Source: Doris montereyensis
Taxonomy: Eukaryota; Mollusca; Gastropoda; Nudibranchia; Dorididae
NCBI GenBank assembly: GCA_037039925.1
Contig: JAXRKP010001102.1
Span: forward strand, 5,001 to 69,000
Length of the DNA stretch: 64,000 bases
Reading direction: 5' to 3'
Below, one piece after another: positions 1-12,200 of the stretch. Every line of letters begins with the position of its first letter. Position 1 is the stretch's first letter. A program made the position numbers and the translations under genes. Below the pieces are notes generated by a model. It was not told where the DNA came from, did not search any database, and was given only the letters and a program-made list of their open reading frames with translations.

Positions 1-48
1 CAAGGGTCTATGAACGAAACGAACTCTTGATTTAGGCCTACACACAAG

Positions 49-239
49 ATGGCTCAATCTCTTAGTCTACAGTTTGGACTGTTAATCATAATCTTATTTA
101 TCTTACAATGTATTCTAGTCCCTGTCAAATGTGATACAATAGCCAATTGTACTTATGAGGATATTCGAGGATCTTGGCTTTTTCTCCCTGGGCCCCGGAA
201 ACCAGGATAAAAACAAGAACGATTGTTCAAATTTCCAGA
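49..239 (+). CDS. CTSC: CTSC exon 1: signal peptide and start of exclusion domain, frameshifted
   Basis: The start ATG opens [12 protein letters not shown], a hydrophobic leader, then [15 protein letters not shown], which aligns with the human mature N-terminus. From about position 190 the frame needs one base fewer: read straight through it stops at TAA 208-210. In the shifted frame it continues DKNKNDCSN, matching the family Cys. Dropping one C of the CCCC run at 193-196 would give a smooth family-like sequence. The donor is A|GTGAG at 240, phase 1. The 48 bases before the ATG are presumed 5' UTR. Confidence 0.9.
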
Positions 240-3200
240 GTGAGATACAATATTTTTATACTTAAACTAGAATAGAGTTTACTGTCAATACACTGTTTTT
301 AAAAAATCTGGAATCTAGATCTAGATCTAGACTATATCTAGATCATATTGGTACCAGGAATAGATCCACCTGCACCAACTTTTAATTAGAATTAAATGAA
401 AATGGGGGAGGGGGGCACCCCTTCATTATGTGAGAGGGTGGGGGGGGGGGGCAACCCCTTGTTTATGTGAGAAGCTACTGAAAAACAAAGGGGGCTCACC
501 CCTGAATAAAGTCATAAGATAGCATTTTCACTTAATAAAATACCTAGATCTCTAGATCTAAGTATCTGATTACTATTTATGATTTGGTATAATAAATTAA
601 AAACCACCTGGCCACTATTTGCTGTAGCATTCACTTCTATTAGGAGTGCCATCTTATCTAGAATCTTTTATGGATTGTGATAGATTTTACAAAAGTCAAA
701 TTTAAAAGAAGCATCTAGATCTAGCACTCAGTACTATGCACTTTATTATAATTTATAAATGCATTTTGTTTAAATTTAAGTAATTCTACTGAGTTTCATG
801 TTCAGCAATATGGTCCATATAATACAGCGGAACCTCTCTAATCGGGAATCAGGAAACCTGACCAAATGGGAAGAAATCCCAGTTAACAGAATTTTTTTAA
901 TTCTAGGCATATTTTATACTCCAAACAGGAAAGGTCACAGCTAATCGGAACAATTTTTTTGTGGGTTTGCATTACTTATCATCAACATTTTCTCCGATAA
1001 ATAAAGACAAACAGTGAGGCAAGGGGCATGTTGGAAGTGAAGGTAATGACACTAGATAATATGAAAGTCCCATAGAAATAAAGACGAGACAAATACAAGG
1101 AATAGACAGAAAAAAATCCTGGCCACCATGGGGATCGAACCCGTGACCTCTGCGTCGGCACCCATCGCCTCGCCATGAAAAGAAAGCGTGCTACCAACCG
1201 AACGAACTACGCTCCCTAGAAAGCACGGAACTCCTTCCCCTAGAGCTATCTTTGACTTCTTTAGGTAGCGTAGTTAGCTCAGTTGGTAGCGCGCTTTCTT
1301 TTCATGGCGAGGCGATGGGTGCCAATGCAGAGGTCGCACAGTTTGATCCTCATGGTGGTCATGATTCTTTCTGTCTATTCCTTAAATTTGTCTCGCCTTT
1401 GTTCCTATGGGGCTTTCATATTATCTTGTGTCATTACCTTAACATTTTCTCCATAATTATTTTTTTACACCTGTGTTAGTGCTAGACATGTTATACCTTA
1501 CATGACATTGTCATAAGTGCCAATTCACAATACCCATAAGCCAGACACACCAGACATCCATTACACAGGTGTGAAATCAGGAGTCGAGCCAGCCCTTGCT
1601 CTTCCACCAAAAATATAGTATGGTGTTGACATGGGGGGACATTTTAAAGGAGACTCATGCACTGTCATAGCCTGTGACTGTGAGTGACACCACTGATGAA
1701 TTTCATGTTTGTTTTGATCAACTAGTCATGTGGCTACAATAAATCGTTCGTGTAATTTTGTATTTTACCACTCTCTATTCATCTGTCATCTTTTGTTGCT
1801 TTTAGATAATAGACATCTTCCTGTTCAATCTCTATTCCAGGCAGCCAGCAAGAAGAGAACTGATTTAAGTTTCAATAATCTAGATGCATTTAACGTGGCC
1901 TCAGATGGTTGAAGGAAAACCTAAATTCCTAAGTCTCCGAGTGAGTGGGAAACCAGGCTAATAAGAACAATTTTATGATCCACCAAGATTTCCTGATAAA
2001 AGAGGTTCCACCGTATAAGCAAATGTCCACGGAACTCCTTCCTGTACCTACATAGACCAGAGGGTGGGTCTTGCCCGAAAAACACAAAAACATTTTTTAA
2101 CCTGTCATTGCACAAACTATCAGTAAAGTATCAGCCTTTTGGTTACTTGTACAGCACCGTGTTCTGTCATGAAAAATCTGAAACAAAATTTTATTGCTAG
2201 AAATTTGTGAATTCGTTTTTTTCTTTAAATTGTGCCCTGCATGTAGAATTCATTTCAGTCTTGACCTGTAGGATTCTTTTCTATTCTCTTCTCTCTCGCA
2301 TACTAGCTTCCCCTCCCCCTTCCCACCCTCCTTCCATCTTTTCTGCCATCCAGTGCAACCATTACTCCAGCAATAAAATAAAATCAAGTGGGTTTGGCCT
2401 ATAACTTAAATTTTCAAAATGCTAGATTCTACCTAATTTATGCATGCCCACACATGTTTGAAATATATATAATCATTTTAATGATTTCTTGTTTCATTTC
2501 TTCAATGTAGATCCAGTCACACAATTCAGAGTGACTCTCTTCTATCCAGATATTGCTCGTGATGAACACAACAATGAAGGTTTTGGACCCTTGTCTACAA
2601 TCAGGTTTGTATTTTAATTACACACCTCTATACCACTTACCTTCCACTGAAAATGTGATCTATCTGTGTGTATACAGGTATGTTGTGATATGAGAGACAT
2701 TACAATTCAGACGATTGAAAAATCACAATTAAAATAAGCAAGATCAATGTCTTGTTTCTTTTTCTGATGAAGGCAAAAAAGTTTTGGAATGAAGATAAAT
2801 TACTTGAATATGATAATATTCTGAATATTATGCTATAATAAGATTTTTATTGGAAGTCCTAGAGAGAGAAGGGTGGTAAGTAAACAGCCTGGACTTTCAA
2901 ACCTAACATGTTAAAATACACAAAACATTTAAGATTAGACAGTTACAATCAGCCAAATTTGTTTGTGTTTAGATCATCAGTATAATTTTTACATGCTGCG
3001 TACTGGAATTGTGCATCATTACTTCTCACTTTTATGTTTTTCTCCACAAATACATGCAACAGCTTTTCAAATTTTTATATTGTTGTACATTGAGCATCTT
3101 ATTGGAGCATCTACAATGACATTGGATACAACGAGATCTCATTTATAACCAGACTTTTCAAATATATATATATACATATATTTAAAATGTGCATGCTAAG

Positions 3201-6200
3201 AGTGACCTCCACCGATGCCCTGCCCTACACAGCAACGGGGGATTTTGTGCCGAACATATGCACAACCGCACACTGTCTATCAAAGGAAACGATAGCTCAT
3301 ATCGACTTGAAAAGCTCTTACATGAATAAAAATGTAATGATAAGAAGGAAAAATTGGATTGGTGTTCTTCTGTGACACTCCCCATAGGCTAGATCCACAT
3401 ATTACATACTGCATGTATACATCATGTAGGCTACAATATTGTTATTATCATGCCCATACATAGGGCCCATTACATGCCATACCACATTATTATAAAAAAA
3501 TGTTAATAGCTTGTATCATTTCGGCTTAGGGTCTACAGTAAAGTAAAGTTCCTTTGAGGCCATTACGGCCCATAGAGCCGGAGCTTATCCTGGTTTCAAT
3601 AGCATGAAACGGAACAGGTGATTATAATCATTTCCTGGACAGAACGCTAGAGGTAGGTTTTTACACCCAAGCTAGTGCTTGTACCCATTTTGCACCTGGG
3701 TTGAGTGGGGAAAATGTGTGTTAATTGTCTTTCCTAAGGGACACAACATCGGGCCTGGCTTTGTCAGGATTCGAACCTGGGACCTCATGATCCCCAGTCT
3801 GGCAGCCTAACCACTCATACTAGTAGCTGCCTGTAACTGTGTGTGTGCATGTGTGATATCAACCTGTGCATCATTTAGCCTGTGTTCGGGTTGATGCGGA
3901 CAACGAGGAGACTGGAACGCCTTGGGTCATCTCGGAATGTGCGCTGCCTGTTACTACGGTACTTGGCTACAACAAGTTTCCCCCCCCCTCACCATACCCA
4001 TCATTCCAGTTGTAGCCAAGCTCCACTGTAATTGTGAATTTCTTTCTTTGTCTTTCAGGGCTTTGAAGTTGTTGTGGCAGGACGAAAGTATTTTGCCTTC
4101 TCAAAATACAATGCAACAGCAAGCTTTTGTCATCTAACCCTGCCAGGGTGGTCACACAATGTTTTAGGCTCAGACTGGGCCTGTTATATGGGGACCAAGA
4201 TCAGTGACACAGTGGGGCCAAAACATAATGTTCAGCACAAAGACTCATCCCTGAGATTTAAACAACAGTAAGTTTACTGTAGAATTGCTACACTGCCATT
4301 GGCATGTTGTAAGCTCTCCATCCACCTTGTCTGCCAGATAATGACCCTGAACAATGAGGTTATGTGGACAACTAGATGATTTGGGTTCTGAGTTTTGAGG
4401 TGTATTACGACTGCACTCAATACTCCTGTTCTTCTCATAATATGGTTGAAATTATACATAAAATAAGTAAAGTTCCTTCAAGGCCGTTATGGCATATAGA
4501 ACCGGAGCTCATCCTGGTTTCTAAAGCGAGAAACTGAACAAGTGATGATACTCACCTCCTGGACAGGATGTTTGTCTGTCGAAGAAAAGTAAAATAAGCT
4601 CCATATTCAGAGTTGAGCGTAGGAAACTCAGGCGTAGTGCCCTGATTTTTTTCTTGGCATATGGCATAGTGTGGTAGTTTTAACATTGCTTTCCACGCCA
4701 CCTTCACTTTCGCCGCATCTGAAAATACCTAGCTATCCATTTTGCTGCTAAGTTGACAGGATAGTCAGATGCTCGGACTGGGAATCGAACTCGGGCCTCC
4801 AGACACTCTATCGACTGAGCTATCGGCACCTCTATTACACTTGTAACCATACACATTTTCTCCTTAACCTCTTTTTTTAGTTATGAGAGCAAATATGACT
4901 TCACTTCAGTCTTGCATATTCAACTTCATCTTTCTTTTGAAGTTTGTGTCATACCAATGTGTTCTGAGGTGAAACTTCACCTTGCTCTATGTTCATAGGC
5001 TTATTGCATAGTCTCCTAAAACTCTGATGGGGATTCAACTTTCAATTCTTATCTCTGATTGGTTTCTGATCTACAACCCCGGAAAAAATGACTACCCAGA
5101 AGACAGTATATTTAGAAGCCATCAATTTACCTTTGACTTCGACCATCAAAAGTGGCTACGTAACAGTGAACGACTGCTGGAATACATATAAGCAAGATGG
5201 GACATTTAATAAAAAAAGCTGTAAAGGCTTGCTATTTGGTTTTGAAGAGTAAGACTGTACCATTGTTTCAAATTAAAAATGTAAGAATATTGATGCCAGA
5301 AGCTTCAAATTGACCCATAAACAACTAAAATATTTGAATTTTACACTGTTGAAAAATTATACCCAAAACTTTGTTCTTTTTTTTCTGATAAGAGTTTTAT
5401 TTCTCATCTGATTTCGATAGGACTTGGACTCATTTTAGTCTCTTTAAATAAGAATTAAATACTTTATACTTTTTACTTTAATATATGGAGAATCAAATTT
5501 AGAACCCGCAAAGGTTTGAAGTTTACAAAAATTATTCATAAGGCCTATCTGAAGATGTCTTGCTTCATGCCTTACCCCCTTCTTTCAAACTTCCTACATT
5601 CAAAACATGTTTGTAATTGATCAGACTGCCCAAGATGTGCTCTCATCTCCCATTGTGGAAGAAGATTGTGCAGCTTTATTTGAGTTTTACTGATTATTCT
5701 ATTTTCCAAATGCGTAATTTTGAAGCTCTCTATTGTGTGTTACTGGAAAAGTTTTTGTTATACTCGTCTTATTCTGACTTTCAAATTGACATTGACATCA
5801 AGAATCGAGAAATTTGACTCAAAAACAACGAAAACACAAACCCCATAAAAAGAGTGCATCAAAGTTGTTTTTCCATAATTATGAAATAATTTTCCTGAAA
5901 CAAATATTATTTTCAAATCTGTTGTGCAATCAATGCATTAGAGTAAAAACAAAACTAATTTTCATGTTTTGTTTTCGATTTTTACCACTAAAACATCACT
6001 GACTGTTAATTCATTAAAATTATGGTCATTTCAAAAAGAGTAAAACAGTTGTGCCATGCCATGTCAAACAAGAAATGAAGGATGAAACTGTTAGTTTATT
6101 TCCACACTAACTCATCCATGTATTTCTTATTAAGAGATACAAAAAACACAAACCCCATTAGTGCCTCTACAAATTGAAGAAACAAAGATTTTTATCATTT

Positions 6201-9200
6201 GTGTTTGTTTTTGTCAATTACTTAATTAGTGATTAATACAAGATAATTTTCATTGAAACAATGGTAGCTGATGCCTTCACTGCCGTTATAGAAAGAAACC
6301 ATGTTCAATGTTTGACCAATCTGTTTGTGTATCAAATCAATGTCCACCTCTTTGCATTAGCGTGGAGTGCAAAAACAAAACTAATCTATCAAACCACTCC
6401 GGACACAATCTATACCACTGACACCATTTGGAAAAGGAGTACAGGTATACAACATGAAGAGTTAGTAACAGGAAATGACTTCTATTTGTAAACGTATTAT
6501 TGTTTTTGACTTTTTGTTTTTATTCAAAAGTGTTGATAATTTTTCTTCCAAAAAGTGTCCTGCCTGGTGTGCACATTATGTTGCTCTCTTTATTTCAAAC
6601 ATTGTTTTAATTTTCTCTCTTCAGAGTCAATTCCATTGGTTTAGTAACGGCGATTAATAAATTACAAAGCACATGGAAAGCCGTTCATTATTCGCAATTT
6701 GATGACCTGACCACTGAAGATTTTGTTATGATGGCTGGTGGGACACATTCTCGATACGTACGGTGAGATACACAATGTATTGTCGATTTGAAGAATGAGA
6801 ACATGAATTAAATGCCGTGTTAGCTATCCGAATGCCTTTATTACTGAATATTTGATTGATAGCATCAACATTCAATATTAAGAGGGGACAGTTGATGGGC
6901 GCTCATGATAGGTCCTGCTTCTGTACATTTGCTTTTTTTAGAATGCTTCTTTCATCTTGCTGTTTCCTCTAATTCACCTTGATTTCAAAGTATATGATGG
7001 ACGGAGTAAATTGCTATGAAACAAACAAATAATACTGAAAATGCTCATTCACTTACATGTAGTTTTTAATGATTAATTCAAGGCAATGCTATGTTTTTCT
7101 ACTATTTTATTTAACTCACTACAATAATATCAATTATCGGGGATGCAGACTATAAATCTATCTTTATTTCTTTCTTTAAAAGAATAATCATAATACTTGT
7201 ATCTGATCTGGTTTAGATAGAAATACCCACAGGGAAAAACAGTTCTCATCTTTATTTGAAATTTTGCCTTGGTTTTGTTTTATGGTGAAGGGGGTTTTCG
7301 AAAGGCCTTTTTTTTAACATTTGAAATTATTATAAAAAAATTAAAATATTTGATGCATGCCTGTTTTAGATTTGGCAGGAGCATAATGTTGTCAGTCTTA
7401 ATTTAAATGTCACATGATATGTTTCATCAGCCAAAAGACAGCAACGGTTACGGATGAACATAAGGCAATAATGGATTCTCTTCCTGGGCACTTTGACTGG
7501 CGTGATAGGGATGGTGTCAACTTTGTCTCACCTGTTAGAAACCAAGGTAAACATACAGAGGCATTGGAGTTTTTTTGCAGGGTTAATGATATCTGAATAG
7601 AAATAAGTAGAGCTAATTTTACACCTTTTGCACACTTTCAAAAAAATTGTAGAGGATTTTGAGTATAGTTATTAGAAATCCTCTACATGATTGGAAAAAA
7701 AACCATCTCAAAAAGACAAAAATTAATTTGACTTAAATGATTTGGACTAAAAAGCAGTTAATTCTCCAGAAATAGATTACCACATATTGTAATTCCGACA
7801 AATAAAACAAAATTGTTTTTAATTATATTTTTTTTAATCTTTTGTTTCATTTTTCACGTCCATAAGAATCTTGTGGCAGCTGTTATGCTTTTGCTTCAAT
7901 GGCTATGAATGAAGCCCGTGTGCGCATCCAGACCAACAACACCCAGACTCCTGTCTTCTCTACTCAAGATATTGTGGAGTGTAGTGAATACTCACAAGGT
8001 GAAAGCAATTTTCAACAATGGTATCCCTTTATTTGTTGGTACCCAGGTAAAACCCACCCCTGTGGGCAAGGTAATGAATCAACACCTCATTAGTCTCCTT
8101 AGCTTCAGTGGATTCTTCATGTAATATTATCCTAGAAAGGTTTGTGTTCTAACTTTAGCATATACCAGGAAACCCTGTGTGATTATGAGCAACCAAAAAA
8201 AAAAAAAAAAGAAAGAAGAATTGAATTAAAATACAAAGTAATGCAAAACAATTTGGTAAAAGCATTAAAAAAAAAACCAACTTTTTGTCCCATGCAGGGA
8301 TTTAAACTCTGCTTGAATGCTTGTGCCTCATTGCCTTAACTACTATGCCACAAAGACTTTAGACCCACATAAGTTCAATTTGACTTTTGGTCGAGACCGT
8401 AGATCTAAACTGATTGTATCTTATGAAATATATATTTATGTTGGTCTAACGTTATGGTAGATCTTTTAGTTGGTAATATAAGATGCGATTTAATAGCATT
8501 AGACTGATGTTGTCATTTGCCATGTTTGTTGACGGAGAGCTCCTGACATATGGATATCTAAATTGTTGAGGATAATTGAAGAATTTTGACTGATGAGAAC
8601 CTAAAAGACAAAAGTATGTTGTCAATAAAACAATGCAAAAATGAATTCTTTAGTTATCACCAAAAAAAGTAAACATTTTAAAGGCCAAAAGTCATGTCTA
8701 TAGTGAATTAAAGATAAAGATAAAAATGGATTTATAGTCTGTATCCCCGTACAAGTGCAGGCTCACCAGCTGTACATTATTTATCAACCAGCAGGCCATT
8801 TCATTCAAAGATTTTCTCAAGTCTCGGGGGAGCATACAGTACACAAGCCTGTTAGGTTTTACGTGTTAATACTATGACAAGATCTTTCTCTACCTATAGC
8901 TGGGTAGTTATTCACACCTGAGTCAAGTAAGGAAAGTAGAGTGAAGAACCATTCCTAAGTCGTGGGGATTGAACCAATGTCATCGTGATTACAAGCTCAC
9001 AACACTATGGTTCAGCTACAACGCCTCAATAAGTAATCTTTACAGAAAATTTGAGTGTTATCAGTTGAGAAATAAAGATACTAGGTCAGATCACATTTAA
9101 GGATTGTTTGTAGATGTATACTATATAGTGTATAATGATTTTTTTATATCTTAATGTTTTAGAAATTTCTGACCATTTCCCAACTCCTAATATGAGCAAT

Positions 9201-12200
9201 GAAAACTCACTTTGTTTTTCTCTTCTTTTTTTTGTGTGCTCAGATTGGTAAGTGTCTTTCCCTCAAGAATTCAGCAGACGATAGGCTATAAAGTGACCAT
9301 TCTATTATCTATTCTTCTTTGTATCTGTCTCTTCGTTTATCTGTATTTCATTTCTATACGAAGAAAAAAGCGCAGCAGCGAAACAAAATTTTTTAAAATA
9401 CACACAAAAAAGATAACAGAGAAGAAAGATAATATAACATAAACAAATAACAATGATAAAAACATAACTAACAACCTAACCGTGAAGAAAAAAGAAGAGA
9501 AAAGAAAACCTAACAACTGTAACCTACCACTAGTAACAAAAAAATGAGTAGATGAGTGAACTAGATAATAAAAAAAACAACAGATGACGAAAAAGACTAT
9601 AAACGATATTGGCAATGATCCTTATATTAAGTGACTCTTAAAACTGTTGAAATTTGGAATAAATGTGGATAGGTTAGGTCCTTTCTCTGTGCACTATGTT
9701 TCTTAGGAGTTTAGAGTGCTGATTTTCAAAATGTCATGCCCTTGGTAGAGCTGGCACTGTACCTTATGACAGTTTAAGGTGCACATGCTTTCAAAATTTT
9801 AACGCTCCAGATAAAACATACTGTCTTTCATATAACTCTGTTTGCATGCTTGTTACATTTTCATAACTTCTCACAACTTCTCACAACTAATATCTGTTTG
9901 CATGCTTGTTACATTTTCATTAGCTTCTCACAACTAATATTTTACATGTAAATTGTTGCAGTGGTCCGTAATTTTTGTTAATTTTGAATCAGATCCGGCC
10001 TTTTCTTATTTTAATACATGATTTGAAATGGTCTCTGCTATCCGTTTGTGATGTGACTAGATTTCGATCTCATTGATTTTGCTTCTCTTGAAATGGACAC
10101 CATTTATCAGTCACAGCTTTCTTTGTCTTTTTCACTCCAACTCTAGTTGTGTCGTTTGTCAGCCATGCGTCTTAGTTCAGGTTGTTTTAGTTCTTTTCTC
10201 GTAGACTCTGGATCAGTATCATTCCCAACGTTTAGATAGAATATAAAGATGCACAGCCTCTGTTTCTCATCTATATGCATCAGCTGATATCCGTCCGTAT
10301 CATTTCAAACTTATCCTTTCCCAGGTTGTGGTGGTGGCTTTCCCTACCTTGTTGGAGGTAAGTATGCAGAAGATTTTGGACTTGTAGAAGAGAAGTGTAA
10401 TCCTTACAAAGGCACGAATGGAAATTGTAGCACTGATCGAAGTGTATTCGTCACTATTCTACAAATTACCGGTACATTGGAGGATACTATGGGGGGTAAG
10501 CTCTTTTCAAGTTTTAAGATATTATGAATGTGTGAAAGGACCACTCATTTTCTCTATTTTCAATGTCTTTGGCTTTCGGGAAACTTGCCCAAATGCCACA
10601 TACGTTTTTATTTAAATTTCAGAATAGTAGAAGAAGTAGATTATAATCATATTGGTATCAAAGATTTGAGATTTATGCGGTAAGAATTGAATGGATGGAA
10701 ATAACCACTGCAACACTCTTGATCTCTTATCAAAAACACTCTGAGAAAAAGAAATTATTGATGTTAATAGATACATATATGTTTTGAAATGGAAATTGAA
10801 ATCAAAGCTTTAAGGTGGAAAGAGTATGCAATGGTGGAAAATTTAAAGAAAATTAAGTTTTCCATCACTGTCAAATAATGTTTCATCAGAGACTTAACTA
10901 TTGGACCTTATTTTTTTTGCTTTGTACAGATACTGATAAGAGGAAAATATTATGAAATTATATCTTTGTATCCTATCTCCCATGTAACGACTGAATAGAC
11001 GACATTGGGATTTATACATACTATAGTATAATATTGATCTCCCTAAAAATGTGACCGATTAAAATTATTTTTTAAAAAGTGAAATTATTTTGTTTTTTAA
11101 GATTTCAAATATTTTTATATACTCATTAAACCTAATTTCAGCAGGTCATTCATACTTTAAATGAAAGTAAAGTATCGACTAGGCCTAGATCAACTATCCA
11201 TCCGGCCAGTTAAAGACTAAATAACAACATTGCAGGTCGAACAGACGAGACTGAGATCAGGATAAGGAAGTTACTGTTTCTGTTACTAGTCTTGATCTCA
11301 TGTTCGTTCGGAGTCAGGCAGTAATAGATTTTGCCCCCTCTCGCGGCCCTCCCCCCAACAAGATCTAGATCCCACCTCCTGCTCTCTAGATATAGATTTG
11401 AGGAAACTGTAAATACCAATGACAATAGATTTAGATATATCCCCGACAACTTCCATGCACTTCCTGTCTTTCCCCTTGCAATGAACTGGTCATCATGCTT
11501 GTAATGCATAAAGAAGATGGGTTTGAGTTGCTTGTCTTGCATTCCGTTCACGTATGGAGAAGGACTTTCCTTTCATACACTGACAGTGCCTGAAAAAGAT
11601 GAGAAAAGATCAAAAAAATTGTATAGATAATTAGTGCTGTCCGTGAAGGGCATCGAAAGGTGTCACGTCTGGCATTCTAATTTCTTTAGAGAAAGGAATA
11701 TAGACTGTCACCGGGCTTACACTCAGTGCAACAGGAATCACCCACGTTGCCCAAGTGAGCAAATAGGATAAATTTTCTTGCTCAAGGAAAAAATTAAATG
11801 CCTGAAGTGGGATTTAAATTTAGTACGTCTGGGTCGCAGTGGAATGCCTTTAAGTACTAGGCCATCTCGTCCACTGAGATAGGATAAGGTAACATGACAT
11901 CATTTTAAGTTGTGCATGTAAGCAAAATTTCTATGATAATATGACATGACACAAATGCCAATGATTTTTTTAGGTTTTGGAATCAATAAGATTTGATTTG
12001 ATATGGCCGAGCAGTGGACAGATAAGTACCTGTACGGGGATTAGGCAGTCCCGCCTTCCACGAGTCTCCTGCTGCCTTGCAGGCAGGTCTTGGCTGACCA
12101 AAGACTAGGGAGTTGCCCCTGACAGAAAATAACCTGTTGCCTTGCAGGCTGGTCTTAGTCGACTAAAGGCTAAGGGAGTTAACCCTGACATAAAATAACA

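Larger units (their letters stand above)
825..2013. mobile_element. Pogo/Tigger-like TIR element in CTSC intron 1
   Basis: The left end CAGCGGAACCTCTCTAATCG and the inverted right end (reverse complement CGGTGGAACCTCTTTTATC) have the usual look of pogo-type termini and are flanked by TA. No transposase frame is visible, so it is non-autonomous. An inverted SINE pair sits inside. The right-hand 95 bp match a second solo end at 18290. Confidence 0.6.

Noticed and set aside
4763..4832. tRNA gene on the minus strand
   Set aside because: Box A and box B are good, but the acceptor stem does not pair and there is no anticodon arm; it heads a repeat body, so it is a SINE.
5088..5252. 54-codon frame as an extra CTSC exon
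   Set aside because: Exons 3 and 4 already join in phase and in register with the family, and the frame has no similarity to cathepsin C.
11210..11551. 113-codon minus frame in CTSC intron 7
   Set aside because: No domain, no splice partners, and a composition like the surrounding intron.
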